Assembly (NCBI RefSeq): GCF_028401425.1
Contig: NZ_JAQOMS010000002.1
Location: forward strand, 4,464,001 to 4,528,000
Reading direction: 5' to 3'
Length of the DNA stretch: 64,000 nt
DNA from: Psychrosphaera algicola
Lineage (GTDB): Bacteria; Pseudomonadota; Gammaproteobacteria; Enterobacterales; Alteromonadaceae
This document shows, in pieces, positions 50,936 to 59,958 of the stretch. Positions within the stretch are counted from its first letter, which is position 1; the number at the start of each line of letters is the position of its first letter. A program made the translations under genes and the position numbers. A model generated the notes under the pieces. That model searched no databases, had not been told where the DNA came from, and saw only the letters and a list, made by a program, of their open reading frames with translations.

Positions 50936-51175
50936 ATTTTTTCAATAGTTTTGTCAAAATTGGGATTCATCTGCAATCTTCTTAATCTCACATACAATAA
51001 TCAATTCTAATTTTTAGTTATAAATCTTTGATAAAATCAAATTAACTCGGCTTTTTACGCTGTAGTGATTTAAATTTGTCGCAAAATAGATTACTTTAGC
51101 CACCTTTCAATTTTTAGATAACACCTTATGTTGATGTGTTGTCAGTAGTCAGAATTTAAATAAGAAGAGTTAGTC

Positions 51176-51898
51176 ATGGGAAGAGCATTCCAAAACCGTA
51201 AAGATTCAATGGCCAAAACGGCTGCTATGAAAACTAAAATATATTCTAAATACGGCAAAGAAATATATGTCGTTGCCAAAAATGGCGGTTCTGACCCAGA
51301 CGGTAATCTAGCACTTCGTAGCTTAATGGACCGAGCTAAAAAAGATCAGGTACCTGCGCACGTAATTAAAAATGCCTTAGATAAGGCCCTAGGCGGCGCT
51401 GGAGAAGATTATTCAGCGGCTCGATACGAAGGCTTCGGTCCAGGTGGTTGTATGGTCATAGTGGATTGTCTTACCGATAACAACAACCGAACTATCATGG
51501 AAGTTAGAAATAGCTTTACTAAAACAAACAGTAAATTAGGTGCTCAGGGATCTGCAGCACATATGTTTGACCACGTTGCGATTTTCCAATTTGACGGTGA
51601 CGACGAAGATGTGGTACTCGAAGCGCTAATGAACGCGGATGCCGACGCTAACGAAATCGAAGTTGAAGATGGTAAAGTCACCGTTATTGCGCCGCATACT
51701 GAGTTTAATAAAGTTAAAGTCGCCCTTGAAGAAGCGTTTGAAGGCATTGACTTCGATACTCAGGAAATCTCTTGGGAACCTCAAACAATGACAACGGTAT
51801 CAGGCGATGATGTTGCTGTGTTTGATAAATTTATGGATATGCTGAATGATTGCGAAGATGTACAAGATGTTTATCACAATGCAGAAGTTGAACGCTAA
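51176..51898 (+). CDS. YebC/PmpR-family protein
   Basis: 240 residues, unbroken. It begins GRAFQNRKDSMAKTAAMKTK and has GGSDPDGNLALRSLMDRAKK, YEGFGPGGCMVIVDCLTDN and the acidic middle FDGDDEDVVLEALM. The first residues (AFQNRK rather than HSKWANIK) place it in the YeeN-like branch of the family. YebC-family proteins have been described as DNA-binding regulators and, more recently, as factors helping ribosomes through proline stretches. Which role this branch has is not clear. AGAAGAG precedes the ATG. Confidence 0.87.
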   Translation: MGRAFQNRKDSMAKTAAMKTKIYSKYGKEIYVVAKNGGSDPDGNLALRSLMDRAKKDQVPAHVIKNALDKALGGAGEDYSAARYEGFGPGGCMVIVDCLTDNNNRTIMEVRNSFTKTNSKLGAQGSAAHMFDHVAIFQFDGDDEDVVLEALMNADADANEIEVEDGKVTVIAPHTEFNKVKVALEEAFEGIDFDTQEISWEPQTMTTVSGDDVAVFDKFMDMLNDCEDVQDVYHNAEVER

Positions 51899-52252
51899 TT
51901 GTTTATAGTAATTAAGTTGGCCCTAGCATTGGATGTCAATCTTTCAAATGCTTTAATAGAATTCTGTGATAATGGTCATCGCAATATTAAACAACTAAAA
52001 TTTATTATCGACAGAACTGGCAATTTTGATGAAACTCAGACAAAATATAAGCGCTTAGTATACAGCTGTTTGGCTGTAGTAATATACTTTTGGGCAACTT
52101 CAAAAAACCTTATATATCCAAATCTTTGTCAATTTAATAACGTTTTCAGTTTAAGTTAGTTATCGTTCAGGCTTAGTTTAAAACATTATAATGAGTGTAC
52201 GACATTTTTGTATTAGATATTATTAGGCGGATAATTCCCAGTATGAGGTAAT
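51899..52252. other. Gap between the yebC-like gene and the acyltransferase
   Basis: 354 bp in which I see no credible gene. A TTG-started frame of 86 codons begins at the yebC stop but has no family features and no ribosome site, so I do not call it. The final 100 bp are AT-rich and likely hold the acyltransferase promoter. Confidence 0.5.
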
Positions 52253-53286
52253 ATGAAAAATCAACGATTGTTAGAATTAGATGCTCTCCGAGGATTAGCA
52301 GCATTAGCTGTAGTTTGCTATCATTATTTTTATCGGTATAACGAATTATATGGTCATGAAAGTGTGAATGTAGGCTGGTCTCATATTGGAAAGTTTGGTG
52401 TGGAACTTTTTTTATGGTTAGCGGTTTTGTTATATTTTGGACACTAAATAGAGTGAATAAACCTTTAGATTTTATTGTTTCTAGGGTTTCTCGATTATAT
52501 CCGGCGTATTGGTGTGCAATATTAATAACTTTTTTGATAGTAGCTTTTTATGGGCTTACTGGTAGAGAAGTATCTTCAATTGACGCATTAATAAATATTT
52601 TAATGTTTCATGGCTATTTAAAAGTCCCACATGTGGATGGAGTTTATTGGACGTTAACAGTGGAGTTGACATTTTATTTTTGGATGTTTGTATTTTATCT
52701 TAAGTCCGGTCTTGGAAAAGCAGAATTAGTATTTTCTGTTTTAATTGGCTTTTCAATCCTACATTCCATTGCTCTTATAGATATACCTAAGCCAATTTAT
52801 ACAATATTTATCTTGAAATATCTTCCATTCTTTACTGCTGGAATCTGTTTTTATAAAATTATTAACGGTATTAACAGTTTTAAAAGAAATGTTTTAGTAT
52901 TGCTTTTTTCATTGTTATCAACTGTAGCTATATATTCATTTAAGCATTTTTTAGTATTCGCAGTTTTTTATATTGTGTTTTATTTGGCACTGTCAGGGCG
53001 AATGAAATTCTTGACTTTTAGGCCGTTTGTATTTTTCGGAGGAATATCTTATTCTTTATATCTTATTCATCAAAATATTGGCTACGTTATAATTAATAAG
53101 TTCTATGCGATGCAGTGGGAACCATTATTTGCAATTTGCTCATCTTTTATTTTTTGTATTATTATGGCAACATTAATGTCAGAATTTATAGAGAAACCAT
53201 TTCTTAGATATATACGAGACAGCTACAATCAGAGTAAAGGAATGCAATTGATTGCCACAAAACTAACATTTTTTAGAAGTCCTTGA
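52253..53286 (+). CDS. Acyltransferase family 3 (OafA/YrhL-like) membrane protein
   Basis: About 345 residues. It opens LLELDALRGLAALAVVCYHY, with the family's Arg and His, then GVELFFMVSGFVIFW after repair, SRVSRLYPAYWCAI, and GVYWTLTVELTFYFWMF. Ten or so membrane helices follow. Such proteins O-acetylate sugars of lipopolysaccharide, capsule or other envelope glycans. One T is missing in the T7 run near 52416. The gene stands alone and is AT-richer than the yebC gene before it, so it may have been acquired. The substrate is unknown. Confidence 0.85.
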
Positions 53287-53479
53287 TTTTTTAGTAGCAA
53301 TTCCATTAAAGATTAAGTCAGTTCAATCCAATCTCTTCAGCACATTTGTATTACCACTCGCAGGAGTGGAAATACATGTGTTCCAAGCTTTTGAAAATTA
53401 CTCCACTATATCTTCATTTCAACAAATACTAGACTCAACAATCAATGTTGACGCATCCAACTCCAAACTTGTTTAGTGG

Positions 53480-54006
53480 GATTCAACTCTTCGGAATACG
53501 TTGACAGCCTAATTAGTGTCACATTATCAAACGGTTGTACTTCTGCCCAAAGTCGGTTTTTTTGATTTTGTTGACCAATTTGAGCTTCTTCTTGAAACCA
53601 GATATCCATATCCTACGTCATCACGTTAAACGGGAGTGAAGGTTCGTTTTCAAGCGGAATTTTTTAAAACTTGCTGCCTTTCTTGTAATTGTTTTGTAAG
53701 TTTAGACTTGGCTTTTGTACAGCTTAAATCTAGGCTATGCAGTAACTGCTATACATTAGCTATCTGTTAGTGAACGTAAACCTCGTGATTATGTGAGCTT
53801 GAATATCAGACGCGACAAGTATGTCGCCGGTGCAGGCCTAAGCATGATTAAAAACTAAGTTTTTACTTCAAGCTCTGCTTGTTATTCAGATAAGCTAGTC
53901 GACCTGTAATTGGTTTAACGTTTAAACCTGTTAGACCATACTCTAAATAGTCTGATACCCATCTATTAATGTTATGTTTGTCAGTATTAAACCGTCGAGC
54001 TATATT
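53480..54006 (-). pseudogene. Remnant of an IS630-type transposase (left part)
   Basis: On the minus strand, 54006 to about 53860 reads IARRFNTDKHNINRWVSDY and GLTGLNVKP, an HTH of IS630-type transposases. Further along, about 53620-53480 reads DMDIWFQEEAQIGQQNQKN with the catalytic-domain start, joined directly to STYSEELNPTKQVWSWMRQH, the family's C-terminal end. Stops and frame changes lie between, and the central catalytic region is deleted, so the gene is dead. It continues across the inserted element into 55203-55330. Confidence 0.7.
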
Positions 54007-54079
54007 TGTAACCCTCCCATAAAATCAGAATGTTAAAAATAGAGTTTTCCATTTAAAGTAACCCTAGATGGAGAACAAC

Positions 54080-54348
54080 ATGAAAAAATCGAGATTTACT
54101 GAAAGCCAAATATTTGCCATTTTAAAAGAAGGTGAATCTGGCGTGATGACGGTGCCGGAGCTGTGCCGTAAACACAATGTAGGCCAAAGCACTTATTACA
54201 AGTGGAAAGCTAAATATGGTGGCATGGAGCAGTCAGAGCTTAAACGCATGAAGGAGCTTGAGGAAGAAAACGCCAAGCTCAAAAAAATGTTTGCCGATGT
54301 GAGTTTGCAAAATGTGGCACTGAAGGACATCATTGAAAAAAGCTGTAA
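54080..54348 (+). CDS. IS407-group transposase OrfA
   Basis: About 89 residues; HTH protein that binds the element ends. It has RFTESQIFAILKEGESGV, PELCRKHNVGQSTYYKWKAKYGGM and a leucine-zipper region (LKELEEENAKLKKMFADVSL-type). I take ATG 54080 with the upstream ATGGAG as ribosome site. In the raw sequence the frame runs on to 54421, but adding one A in the A6 run at 54336 gives the family end DIIEKKL and a stop at 54346-54348. That restores the usual A-AAA-AAG frameshift site for OrfAB. Confidence 0.85.
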
Positions 54349-55181
54349 AGCCAGTGGATCGCAAGGAATTGGCGCAGTATGCGGTAATTCATCATGGTCT
54401 TGGCGTTGTGCTGGCGTGTAATGCATTAGGAATAAGTCGTTGCACTTATTACTATCAGCCTAAGTTGGTTGATGATAGTGAAATTATCACGGCTGTCTCA
54501 AAGCTCGCTCAAAAGCACACTCGTTATGGGTTTCGTAAGATATTTAAACGGCTGCGTTATATGGGCCATGGGTGGAACCACAAGCGAGTCTATCGTATTT
54601 ACTGCGGTCTTAAGTTGAACTTAAGGCGTAAAGGTAAAAGACGATTACCCACGCGTGAGCCTGAGCCGCTTACCGTTCCTGCACAGGCCAACGATTGCTG
54701 GTCAATGGACTTCATGAGCGACAGTCTGTACTCAGGAAAGTCGTTTCGGACGTTTAACGTCATTGATGATTATAATCGCGAGTCACTCGCCATAGAAATT
54801 GATTCAAGTCTGCCAGCAGAGAGGAGCATACGAGTGTTAGACCGCGTTGCTGAATATCGCGGCTATCCTAAACGGCTCAGGCAGGACAACGGGCCTGAAT
54901 TTATCTCTCATAAACTTGAGCTATGGGCCGAATTTCATGGCATCAAATTAGATTTTATAAAGCCAGGAAAGCCGACTCAAAACGCGTTTATTGAAAGATT
55001 TAATCGCACCTATAGAAATGAAGTCTTAGACTGTTATTTGTTTAACAGCTTGACGGAAGTACGAGAAATAACAGATAGTTGGATGGTCGAATACAATTAT
55101 GATCGACCACATGAATCATTGAACGATCTACCGCCCAAAGAATATGAGCGACTAGATCAGGAAAACTCTCTTAATATTTGA
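54333..55181 (+). CDS. IS407-group transposase OrfB
   Basis: 282 residues, complete. An HTH_21 start (ACNALGISRCTYYY) and HTRYGFRKIFKRLR precede the rve integrase core. The DDE triad is visible as the Asp of CWSMDFMSD, the Asp of RLRQDNGPEFIS and the Glu of NAFIERFNRTYRNEVLD. It is probably made both alone and fused to OrfA by a minus-one ribosomal frameshift at the A-rich site near 54335. Confidence 0.92.
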   Translation: MKKAVKPVDRKELAQYAVIHHGLGVVLACNALGISRCTYYYQPKLVDDSEIITAVSKLAQKHTRYGFRKIFKRLRYMGHGWNHKRVYRIYCGLKLNLRRKGKRRLPTREPEPLTVPAQANDCWSMDFMSDSLYSGKSFRTFNVIDDYNRESLAIEIDSSLPAERSIRVLDRVAEYRGYPKRLRQDNGPEFISHKLELWAEFHGIKLDFIKPGKPTQNAFIERFNRTYRNEVLDCYLFNSLTEVREITDSWMVEYNYDRPHESLNDLPPKEYERLDQENSLNI

Positions 55182-55202
55182 TCTAAATATGGGAGGGTTA
55201 CA

Positions 55203-55330
55203 TATTGGCTCTGTTCTCAGTCTCAAAAAATGGTTATACCGCTAATAAACACTTTCGTTTTCTGGCGTTTGGTTCTTTTCTTGACAGGGCTACAAGTTGA
55301 TTTGTTGTTTCTAAGTTGCCGTCTATTCAT
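55203..55330 (-). pseudogene. Remnant of the IS630-type transposase (right part, N-terminal)
   Basis: Read on the minus strand this holds the start of the HTH domain broken by the IS407-type insertion: KVFISGITIF followed, after one added T, by ETENRA, then across the element IARRFNTDKHN. No start codon can be fixed. Confidence 0.55.
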
Positions 55331-55640
55331 ATAAAGTTACTAAAACAGCCTGTATTAGATCAGATATTTAATGGAATTAGTATAATGTGTTGTTTTAGAG
55401 AAAAACCGTCATTCCAAAAGTCTGTAAAAATAGCCAAACCTAAGCAATATTCAGAACCTCCATCCAGTGTAGAGAAAATTACAAATTTCAGCGATGCTTA
55501 CCCCATTGAAATGTTTAAACTTGATATCTAGCAATGAGTTAAGTAATTTGTTACAAATATAAAATAGTTAATAATAAACAATTTTCACATATAAAATAGT
55601 GGTTTGGAATGTAATGGTTGTGTATCTAAAAGGAAATTTG
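55331..55640. other. Intergenic region with a degenerate hairpin repeat
   Basis: Contains one diverged copy of the dispersed hairpin repeat near 55410-55480 (CGTCATTCCAAAAG then GAACCTCCATCCAGTG) and AT-rich DNA before the next gene. The open frame here is not credible. Confidence 0.6.
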
Positions 55641-56429
55641 ATGAAAAAAATACTAGTTACAAGTTTTAGCTTAGCGTTATCTTGGTCTGTGCAAAGCTCG
55701 GAAGTGGAAATATATTACAAAAACTTTTCCTTAACAGATACAGTAACGAATGAGGTCGCCCAAGGTATTAATGCCGTTGGTATCGAGGGGAACTTGTTTA
55801 ATACTTTTTATTTTGAGTACGAAGCGCCACAGGGGAATGAACCAAGTAATCTATCTGACTATGTAAATAGAGTTACGGAACTCGAAGATTACAATGAAAA
55901 GATTACCGCTGGTTTAAAGCCATTAGCATTTCTCGATAGTGATCTGTTAAGTAACCTTTATGTCGAATATTCTAAAGACGTTTATCAGTTACAACATGAA
56001 TCATATTCAAAGTATTACCTGCAAGAGCAGTTGTTTCTTGGGCGTTTTAGTACCAGTGAATCCACGGGCATAGGCGTGAGTTACGGGGTATTTCTTCATA
56101 ATAATAAAAGAGAAATCATAAGTAACAGCAATGATTATTCGTCTGAAGAAGTTAAAGATGCTTATGGCCTTATGGTGCAATATAAAAGTATATTTATCCC
56201 ATACCAGAATGGTTCGCCTTCAGGTTTTAGTCTTTATGGCACTGGGATCTTGATTGACGATATCAAAATTCAGTATCAATTTGCCGGTGGCGACGATTAT
56301 TTTTATAGTGCCGGAATTGGGTTAGCCCATAGAAGTAAAGGTTTGAATTGGCACATTAAAGCAATTCTGGAAGGCACGACAGACACGGCAGTCGTTAAGT
56401 CTATTGCAGGTATTAGTTATAGCTTTTAA
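55641..56429 (+). CDS. Predicted outer-membrane beta-barrel protein, unknown function
   Basis: 262 residues from ATG 55641, with AAAGGAAA upstream. It has an N-terminal signal peptide (KKILVTSFSLALSWSVQSS), then alternating amphipathic strands throughout (for example NLYVEYSKDVYQLQHESYSK, GLMVQYKSIFIPY) and a terminal SIAGISYSF ending in Phe, the BAM-recognition pattern. I do not recognise a named family. It is unbroken and stands alone between the IS region and a block of repeats, so it may be accessory DNA. Confidence 0.65.
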   Translation: MKKILVTSFSLALSWSVQSSEVEIYYKNFSLTDTVTNEVAQGINAVGIEGNLFNTFYFEYEAPQGNEPSNLSDYVNRVTELEDYNEKITAGLKPLAFLDSDLLSNLYVEYSKDVYQLQHESYSKYYLQEQLFLGRFSTSESTGIGVSYGVFLHNNKREIISNSNDYSSEEVKDAYGLMVQYKSIFIPYQNGSPSGFSLYGTGILIDDIKIQYQFAGGDDYFYSAGIGLAHRSKGLNWHIKAILEGTTDTAVVKSIAGISYSF

Positions 56430-57762
56430 AGCTTAAAACAAGTTATGACGTTTCACAGGTGCATGTCGAATATTACTCGACAGTTATAGAGTTACTATAG
56501 GTGTTGGGCATTCGGTTTTAATTGCTTTATTTAGTTACAAAAAACGTCCTCTGCACTTTGAAGGAGATCTCAAATATCGCTTCGCGATTTTGAGATGACG
56601 GGGAACATAAAAACCGTCATACCCGTAGCTTGTAAAATTAGTCAGCCACAGCGATATTTGGAACCTCCAACCAAGTGCAGAGGAACGTCATAATCCACCT
56701 TAAATTGGCTCATAGTAGTCAGAACAAAAAGTCATTGTTGAGCACAATTAAACGGAAAAAACGTCATCCCAAAAGAGCCACGGCGATATTAGGGATCTCC
56801 AACCAAGTGCAGAGGAAGTCCATAGTTTGCCTTGCAGGCAGCTATTTCGACTGCGTCGACCATACTTTTGCAACAGCCCCAAAAGTAGGCAAAAGGCCGC
56901 TTTCGGCCAAATCCCGAATCCTTATTTAAGATTTATATTATCGTCGAAGACGGAATGTAATTTCGTCCATGGTTCGTCTGACGTACATCCATGTACTGAC
57001 GAATTCCCTTCGTCCATGAAGTGAAAACATTCCTTGCAACGGCGTCCCTGCGGTTCACTTCGAGATATAAATCTCTACTAAGGGGATTTAGACGAAGGTA
57101 AATGTTGCCTGAACTTTAGGTGTAACAACGTATTGCTTTAGTGAAAATAATCATTCCAAACCAACAGAAAAAACCTGTAATTCCAAAAGAGCGGAGCGAT
57201 ATTTGGAACCTCCAACCAAGTGCAGAGGAACGTCATAATCCACCTTAAATTGGCTCATAGTAGTCAGAACAAAAAGTCATTGTTGAGCACAATTAAACGG
57301 AAAAAACGTCATCCCAAAAGAGCCACGGCGATATTAGGGATCTCCAACCAAGTGCAGAGGAACGTCTTAATCCACCCTAAATTGGCTCATAATTTCAGAA
57401 AGAAAAACGTCATTCTCTTAGCTTGTAAAATGAGTCAGCCACAGAGATATTTTAACTAGCTAGCTGTTGTCCTAGGAGTAAAGTCAGCAACACGTATTAT
57501 CGCCATTGGATACATATTTGTTTGTGGGGGTTGGAATGGCTGATAATTGTTCCCATATAAGCTTTACAATAAATTTTAAAACGTTTATATAGTAAAAACG
57601 CATTGAGCTAGCTTGTGCAATTGGGAAGCCGAGGTAGGCTTTTTTATTCATATTTTGGTTAATAGATTTAACATCAACTACACTAATAGAATTAGTTAAT
57701 TGTGTAGTTACGGATTTAGTTTAAATCCTATCTATTTTGATTTGTAGCGATATGGAAAGTAA
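56430..57762. other. Repeat-rich intergenic region
   Basis: 1.3 kb without a credible gene. It contains a hairpin of the ATCTCAAA/TTTGAGAT version at 56567-56596, reverse-oriented hairpin repeats near 56660, 56770, 57190 and 57310, and a long-loop copy of the large inverted-repeat element at 56837-57092. A 110-bp stretch around 56685-56800 is repeated almost exactly at 57225-57345. From 57470 to 57762 I see nothing recognisable. Confidence 0.8.
56837..57092 (-). repeat. Large inverted-repeat element, copy 4 (long loop)
   Basis: Minus-oriented copy with the same long loop as 32027-32284, including GTACATCCATGTAC. Confidence 0.88.
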
Positions 57763-58065
57763 ATGAGATTAATCTCGAGTTATTTATTTCTAGCCTTTAT
57801 ATTAATTGCGAACTTCCCAAGTTCGCAAGGCGGCAGCTATGGTCATCAATATCAAATACTAGAGACAACAATTAATGCCACTTTATCATGTGATATTGAT
57901 TCTCTTGGCTCTGAAGAATTTGAAGACAAGTTCTTTTTATCGAAGTTTGATTTTGAGTTGTCAGCACAATGTTGCACTTCTCCTGCTTCTATCATCACTT
58001 TTCACAACCCTCCAACTCAACGAGATTATTTAATCCGCGCACCACCTCTTTCTTTGGCTAGTTAA
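57763..58065 (+). CDS. Small secreted or exported protein, unknown
   Basis: 100 residues. The first 24 residues (MRLISSYLFLAFILIANFP) look like a signal peptide or single membrane anchor. The rest has a Cys-Cys pair in AQCCTSPAS and a C-terminal TQRDYLIRAPPLS. No family is recognised. The gene is unbroken, is 53 bp upstream of the CBS-domain gene and on the same strand, so they may be cotranscribed. Confidence 0.5.
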   Translation: MRLISSYLFLAFILIANFPSSQGGSYGHQYQILETTINATLSCDIDSLGSEEFEDKFFLSKFDFELSAQCCTSPASIITFHNPPTQRDYLIRAPPLSLAS

Positions 58066-58118
58066 TCTGTATTTGGGAAAAATTCCCCACAATTATTAAT
58101 TATATTAGGTACAAAGAA

Positions 58119-58695
58119 ATGAATAAATTATCGTTTTTATCATGCGATCGCGTGTCGCAAATAGAATGGCCTTGCCAATCATTAGCCGTTTCTATGCATA
58201 GTAAAGCTACAGAAATCACAACTGACTTTAAGCTAAACAGCCCACTTGTAATCGACTCAAACACGAAGGCGGTCGAAGCTGAATACATTATGAAAAAGCT
58301 CATGTTAAATTACAACTCGTGTTAGATGAGCACAGTAATTTTATTGGAACATTGAGTTTTAATGATTTAAATAATCAAGAAATCGTAAAAAGGTCGCACG
58401 AGGTGACGTTAGATCGGAACTTCGTGTCGCCGACTTTATGCGCTTTAAAGCGCATTTGAAATCGATTGATTGGGCTACGTTAGAACAAACATCGATTCGA
58501 TCCCTCGTTCAAACTTTAGCAAGCTGCACAGAGCAACATATCTTAGTGACAGATAATGATGGCAATACGTTAAGGGGATTAATTTCTGCCTCTGATGTTG
58601 CAAGAGCATTACATCTTGATGTCGACTTAAATCTGCCAGTTAGCTTTAGATTGGTAAATAACGCAATTCATATTTTAGACAAACATGCAGCTTAA
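58119..58695 (+). CDS. CBS-domain protein
   Basis: About 193 residues after repair. The N-terminal part is unlike known domains; the middle has VIDSNTKAVEAEYIMKK and VKLQLVLDEHSNFIGTLS, and the end has CTEQHILVTDNDGNTLRGLI followed by SASDVARAL, which together form a pair of CBS motifs. Such pairs bind adenosyl compounds and regulate partners. One-base losses near 58300 and in the A5 run at 58391 split it. It is followed by a hairpin that hides the ribosome site of the next gene. Partner and ligand are unknown. Confidence 0.7.
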
Positions 58696-58715
58696 GTATT
58701 TAAAAATAAAGGAGT

Positions 58716-58751
58716 TCTCTCCCAAAAGGCAAAATTGTCTTTTGGGAGGGG
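58716..58751 (+). promoter_or_regulatory. Hairpin covering the ribosome-binding site of the next gene
   Basis: CTCCCAAAAG pairs perfectly with CTTTTGGGAG around a 10-base loop, extended by T-G and C-G pairs. The 3' arm contains GGGAGGGG, the Shine-Dalgarno sequence of the gene starting at 58756. It could be an RNA thermometer or attenuator; no T run follows, so it is not a normal terminator. Confidence 0.7.
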
Positions 58752-58755
58752 AAAT

Positions 58756-59037
58756 ATGAACGTCATTGTTTTGCAATATGCCAGTTCACGAGCAGACCTT
58801 ATTAGAAATTCAGCAAGGACATTAGCCAATAAATTTAAAGCCGCCCAAACGACCGTCGAAGTGGTGTGCTCATATATAGACAATGAAAATGTATATATGA
58901 GTAAAATTAGTTTATTTAAAAATGGGACCTTGCTCAATTGCAGTATGGGAGTCGATAGGGATGAACTGACAGCTTTTGAGATTGCGGTAAATTCTATACG
59001 AGCAATTAGTCCTCTTGGCAAGTCGTGGACGATCTAA
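58756..59037 (+). CDS. Small protein, unknown; weakly like hibernation-promoting factor
   Basis: 93 residues from ATG 58756 with a very strong ribosome site (GGAGGGG) five bases upstream. An alpha/beta pattern (MNVIVLQYASSRADLIRNSA, VEVVCSYIDNENVYMSKISL, DELTAFEIAVNSIRAI) loosely resembles HPF/RaiA proteins, which bind idle ribosomes. The similarity is only in layout and I do not assert it. The gene ends in an imperfect hairpin. Control by the hairpin over its ribosome site suggests regulated translation. Confidence 0.5.
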   Translation: MNVIVLQYASSRADLIRNSARTLANKFKAAQTTVEVVCSYIDNENVYMSKISLFKNGTLLNCSMGVDRDELTAFEIAVNSIRAISPLGKSWTI

Positions 59038-59055
59038 ATTGTCCACTATCTTGCC
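59017..59055 (+). terminator. Hairpin at the end of the small gene
   Basis: GGCAAG...GTGGAC pairs with GTCCAC...CTTGCC across the stop codon. A weak T tract follows about 8 bases later, so termination is possible but not certain. Confidence 0.5.
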
Positions 59056-59209
59056 AAATTCGTATTTTTAAACGACTCAATATCGCTCTGTTTTAGAAAA
59101 TAAAATGTCTTACATATTGTCGTGGAGCGTGCACAACACATGCTTTTAACTAATGAAAAATTAACATTTATGAGTGTTGGGTGTTAATCATTTCAATAAA
59201 AGGATAATT

Positions 59210-59530
59210 ATGACTAATTCTAAATGCCCTGAATGCAGTAAGAACGTAGGTTGGAATCGACTATTTTTATCATCGGATATGAAGTTATTTAGTTGTAAAA
59301 ATTGCTCTGCGTTACTAAAAATAAAACGAAAATTTAGTGACAGACAAATTATCTATAGCGCATTGCCATTCTATGTATTAGCAACATTCAATATTGTTTT
59401 AGAAAAATCGCTGTTTTCCCTGCTACTTTTTATTGTCGTTAACATTATTTGGGCGTCGCTTTTTATTCGATTTACAACCGTTGAAATTGCAAACTCTGTC
59501 GACGCTAATGCGAGTAGTACGTTGGAATAA
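59210..59530 (+). CDS. Small membrane protein with zinc ribbon
   Basis: 106 residues from ATG 59210, with AAAAGGA ten bases upstream. The N-terminus has two Cys pairs, KCPECSKN and FSCKNCSAL, forming a probable zinc ribbon. Two hydrophobic helices follow (IIYSALPFYVLATFNIVL and LFSLLLFIVVNIIWASLFI). Similar small proteins with a zinc ribbon and two helices are common in Alteromonadales and have no known role. The gene is unbroken. Confidence 0.6.
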   Translation: MTNSKCPECSKNVGWNRLFLSSDMKLFSCKNCSALLKIKRKFSDRQIIYSALPFYVLATFNIVLEKSLFSLLLFIVVNIIWASLFIRFTTVEIANSVDANASSTLE

Positions 59531-59958
59531 TCAAAACTGGTCCTGATCAATACTTAAGGTTATGTAAATGAAGGGGGCAGTTTGACCGTTTTACATTATG
59601 TTTGACGCATTTTTGCTTTTTTAATCGCAGTCTAAACCTAATTAACGTTTGGTTAAATTGGATCTCATTGTCAGAATTAAGCAAATAGGTTGGTTGTTTT
59701 TTAGACTGTTTAGTTAAGTTCTTCATTATTAATAGAACTTATTGCTCTACCATTTATTCCCTATTTTATTTTAAATTGCTTCAAAGCGAGTAAAACCGCG
59801 TTTGTCTTCTATTTTACTTAAAATTAATTTTATGTGTTTAGTGAGCTGTTAAATCCTGAGTAAATTTAGACGTTTGCGAATTCTCTGATCTCTATCTATT
59901 TTTTCATTAGTTGAAATTTTTTTAGCTATATCCGTAATAGTAGAGTGAAGGACATACC
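59531..59958. other. Gap before the exoprotein gene
   Basis: 428 bp of AT-rich DNA with no gene visible. It should hold the exoprotein promoter. GTGAAGGA lies eight bases before the start codon. Confidence 0.6.

Larger units (their letters stand above)
54007..55202 (+). mobile_element. IS3-family element, IS407 group, 1196 bp
   Basis: Ends are the 15-bp perfect inverted repeat TGTAACCCTCCCATA and its complement. A four-base target duplication TATT flanks it (54003-54006 and 55203-55206), the size expected for the IS407 group. Inside are orfA and orfB with an intact DDE domain. It sits inside the IS630-type remnant, and the host frame continues across it. Perfect ends and intact orfB suggest a recent insertion. 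Confidence 0.92.

Noticed and set aside
50503..50997. Minus-strand frames across the tRNA cluster
   Set aside because: They are antisense translations of tRNA genes.
51899..52159. An 86-codon frame after the yebC-like gene
   Set aside because: It starts with TTG at the upstream stop, has no ribosome site and no recognisable feature.
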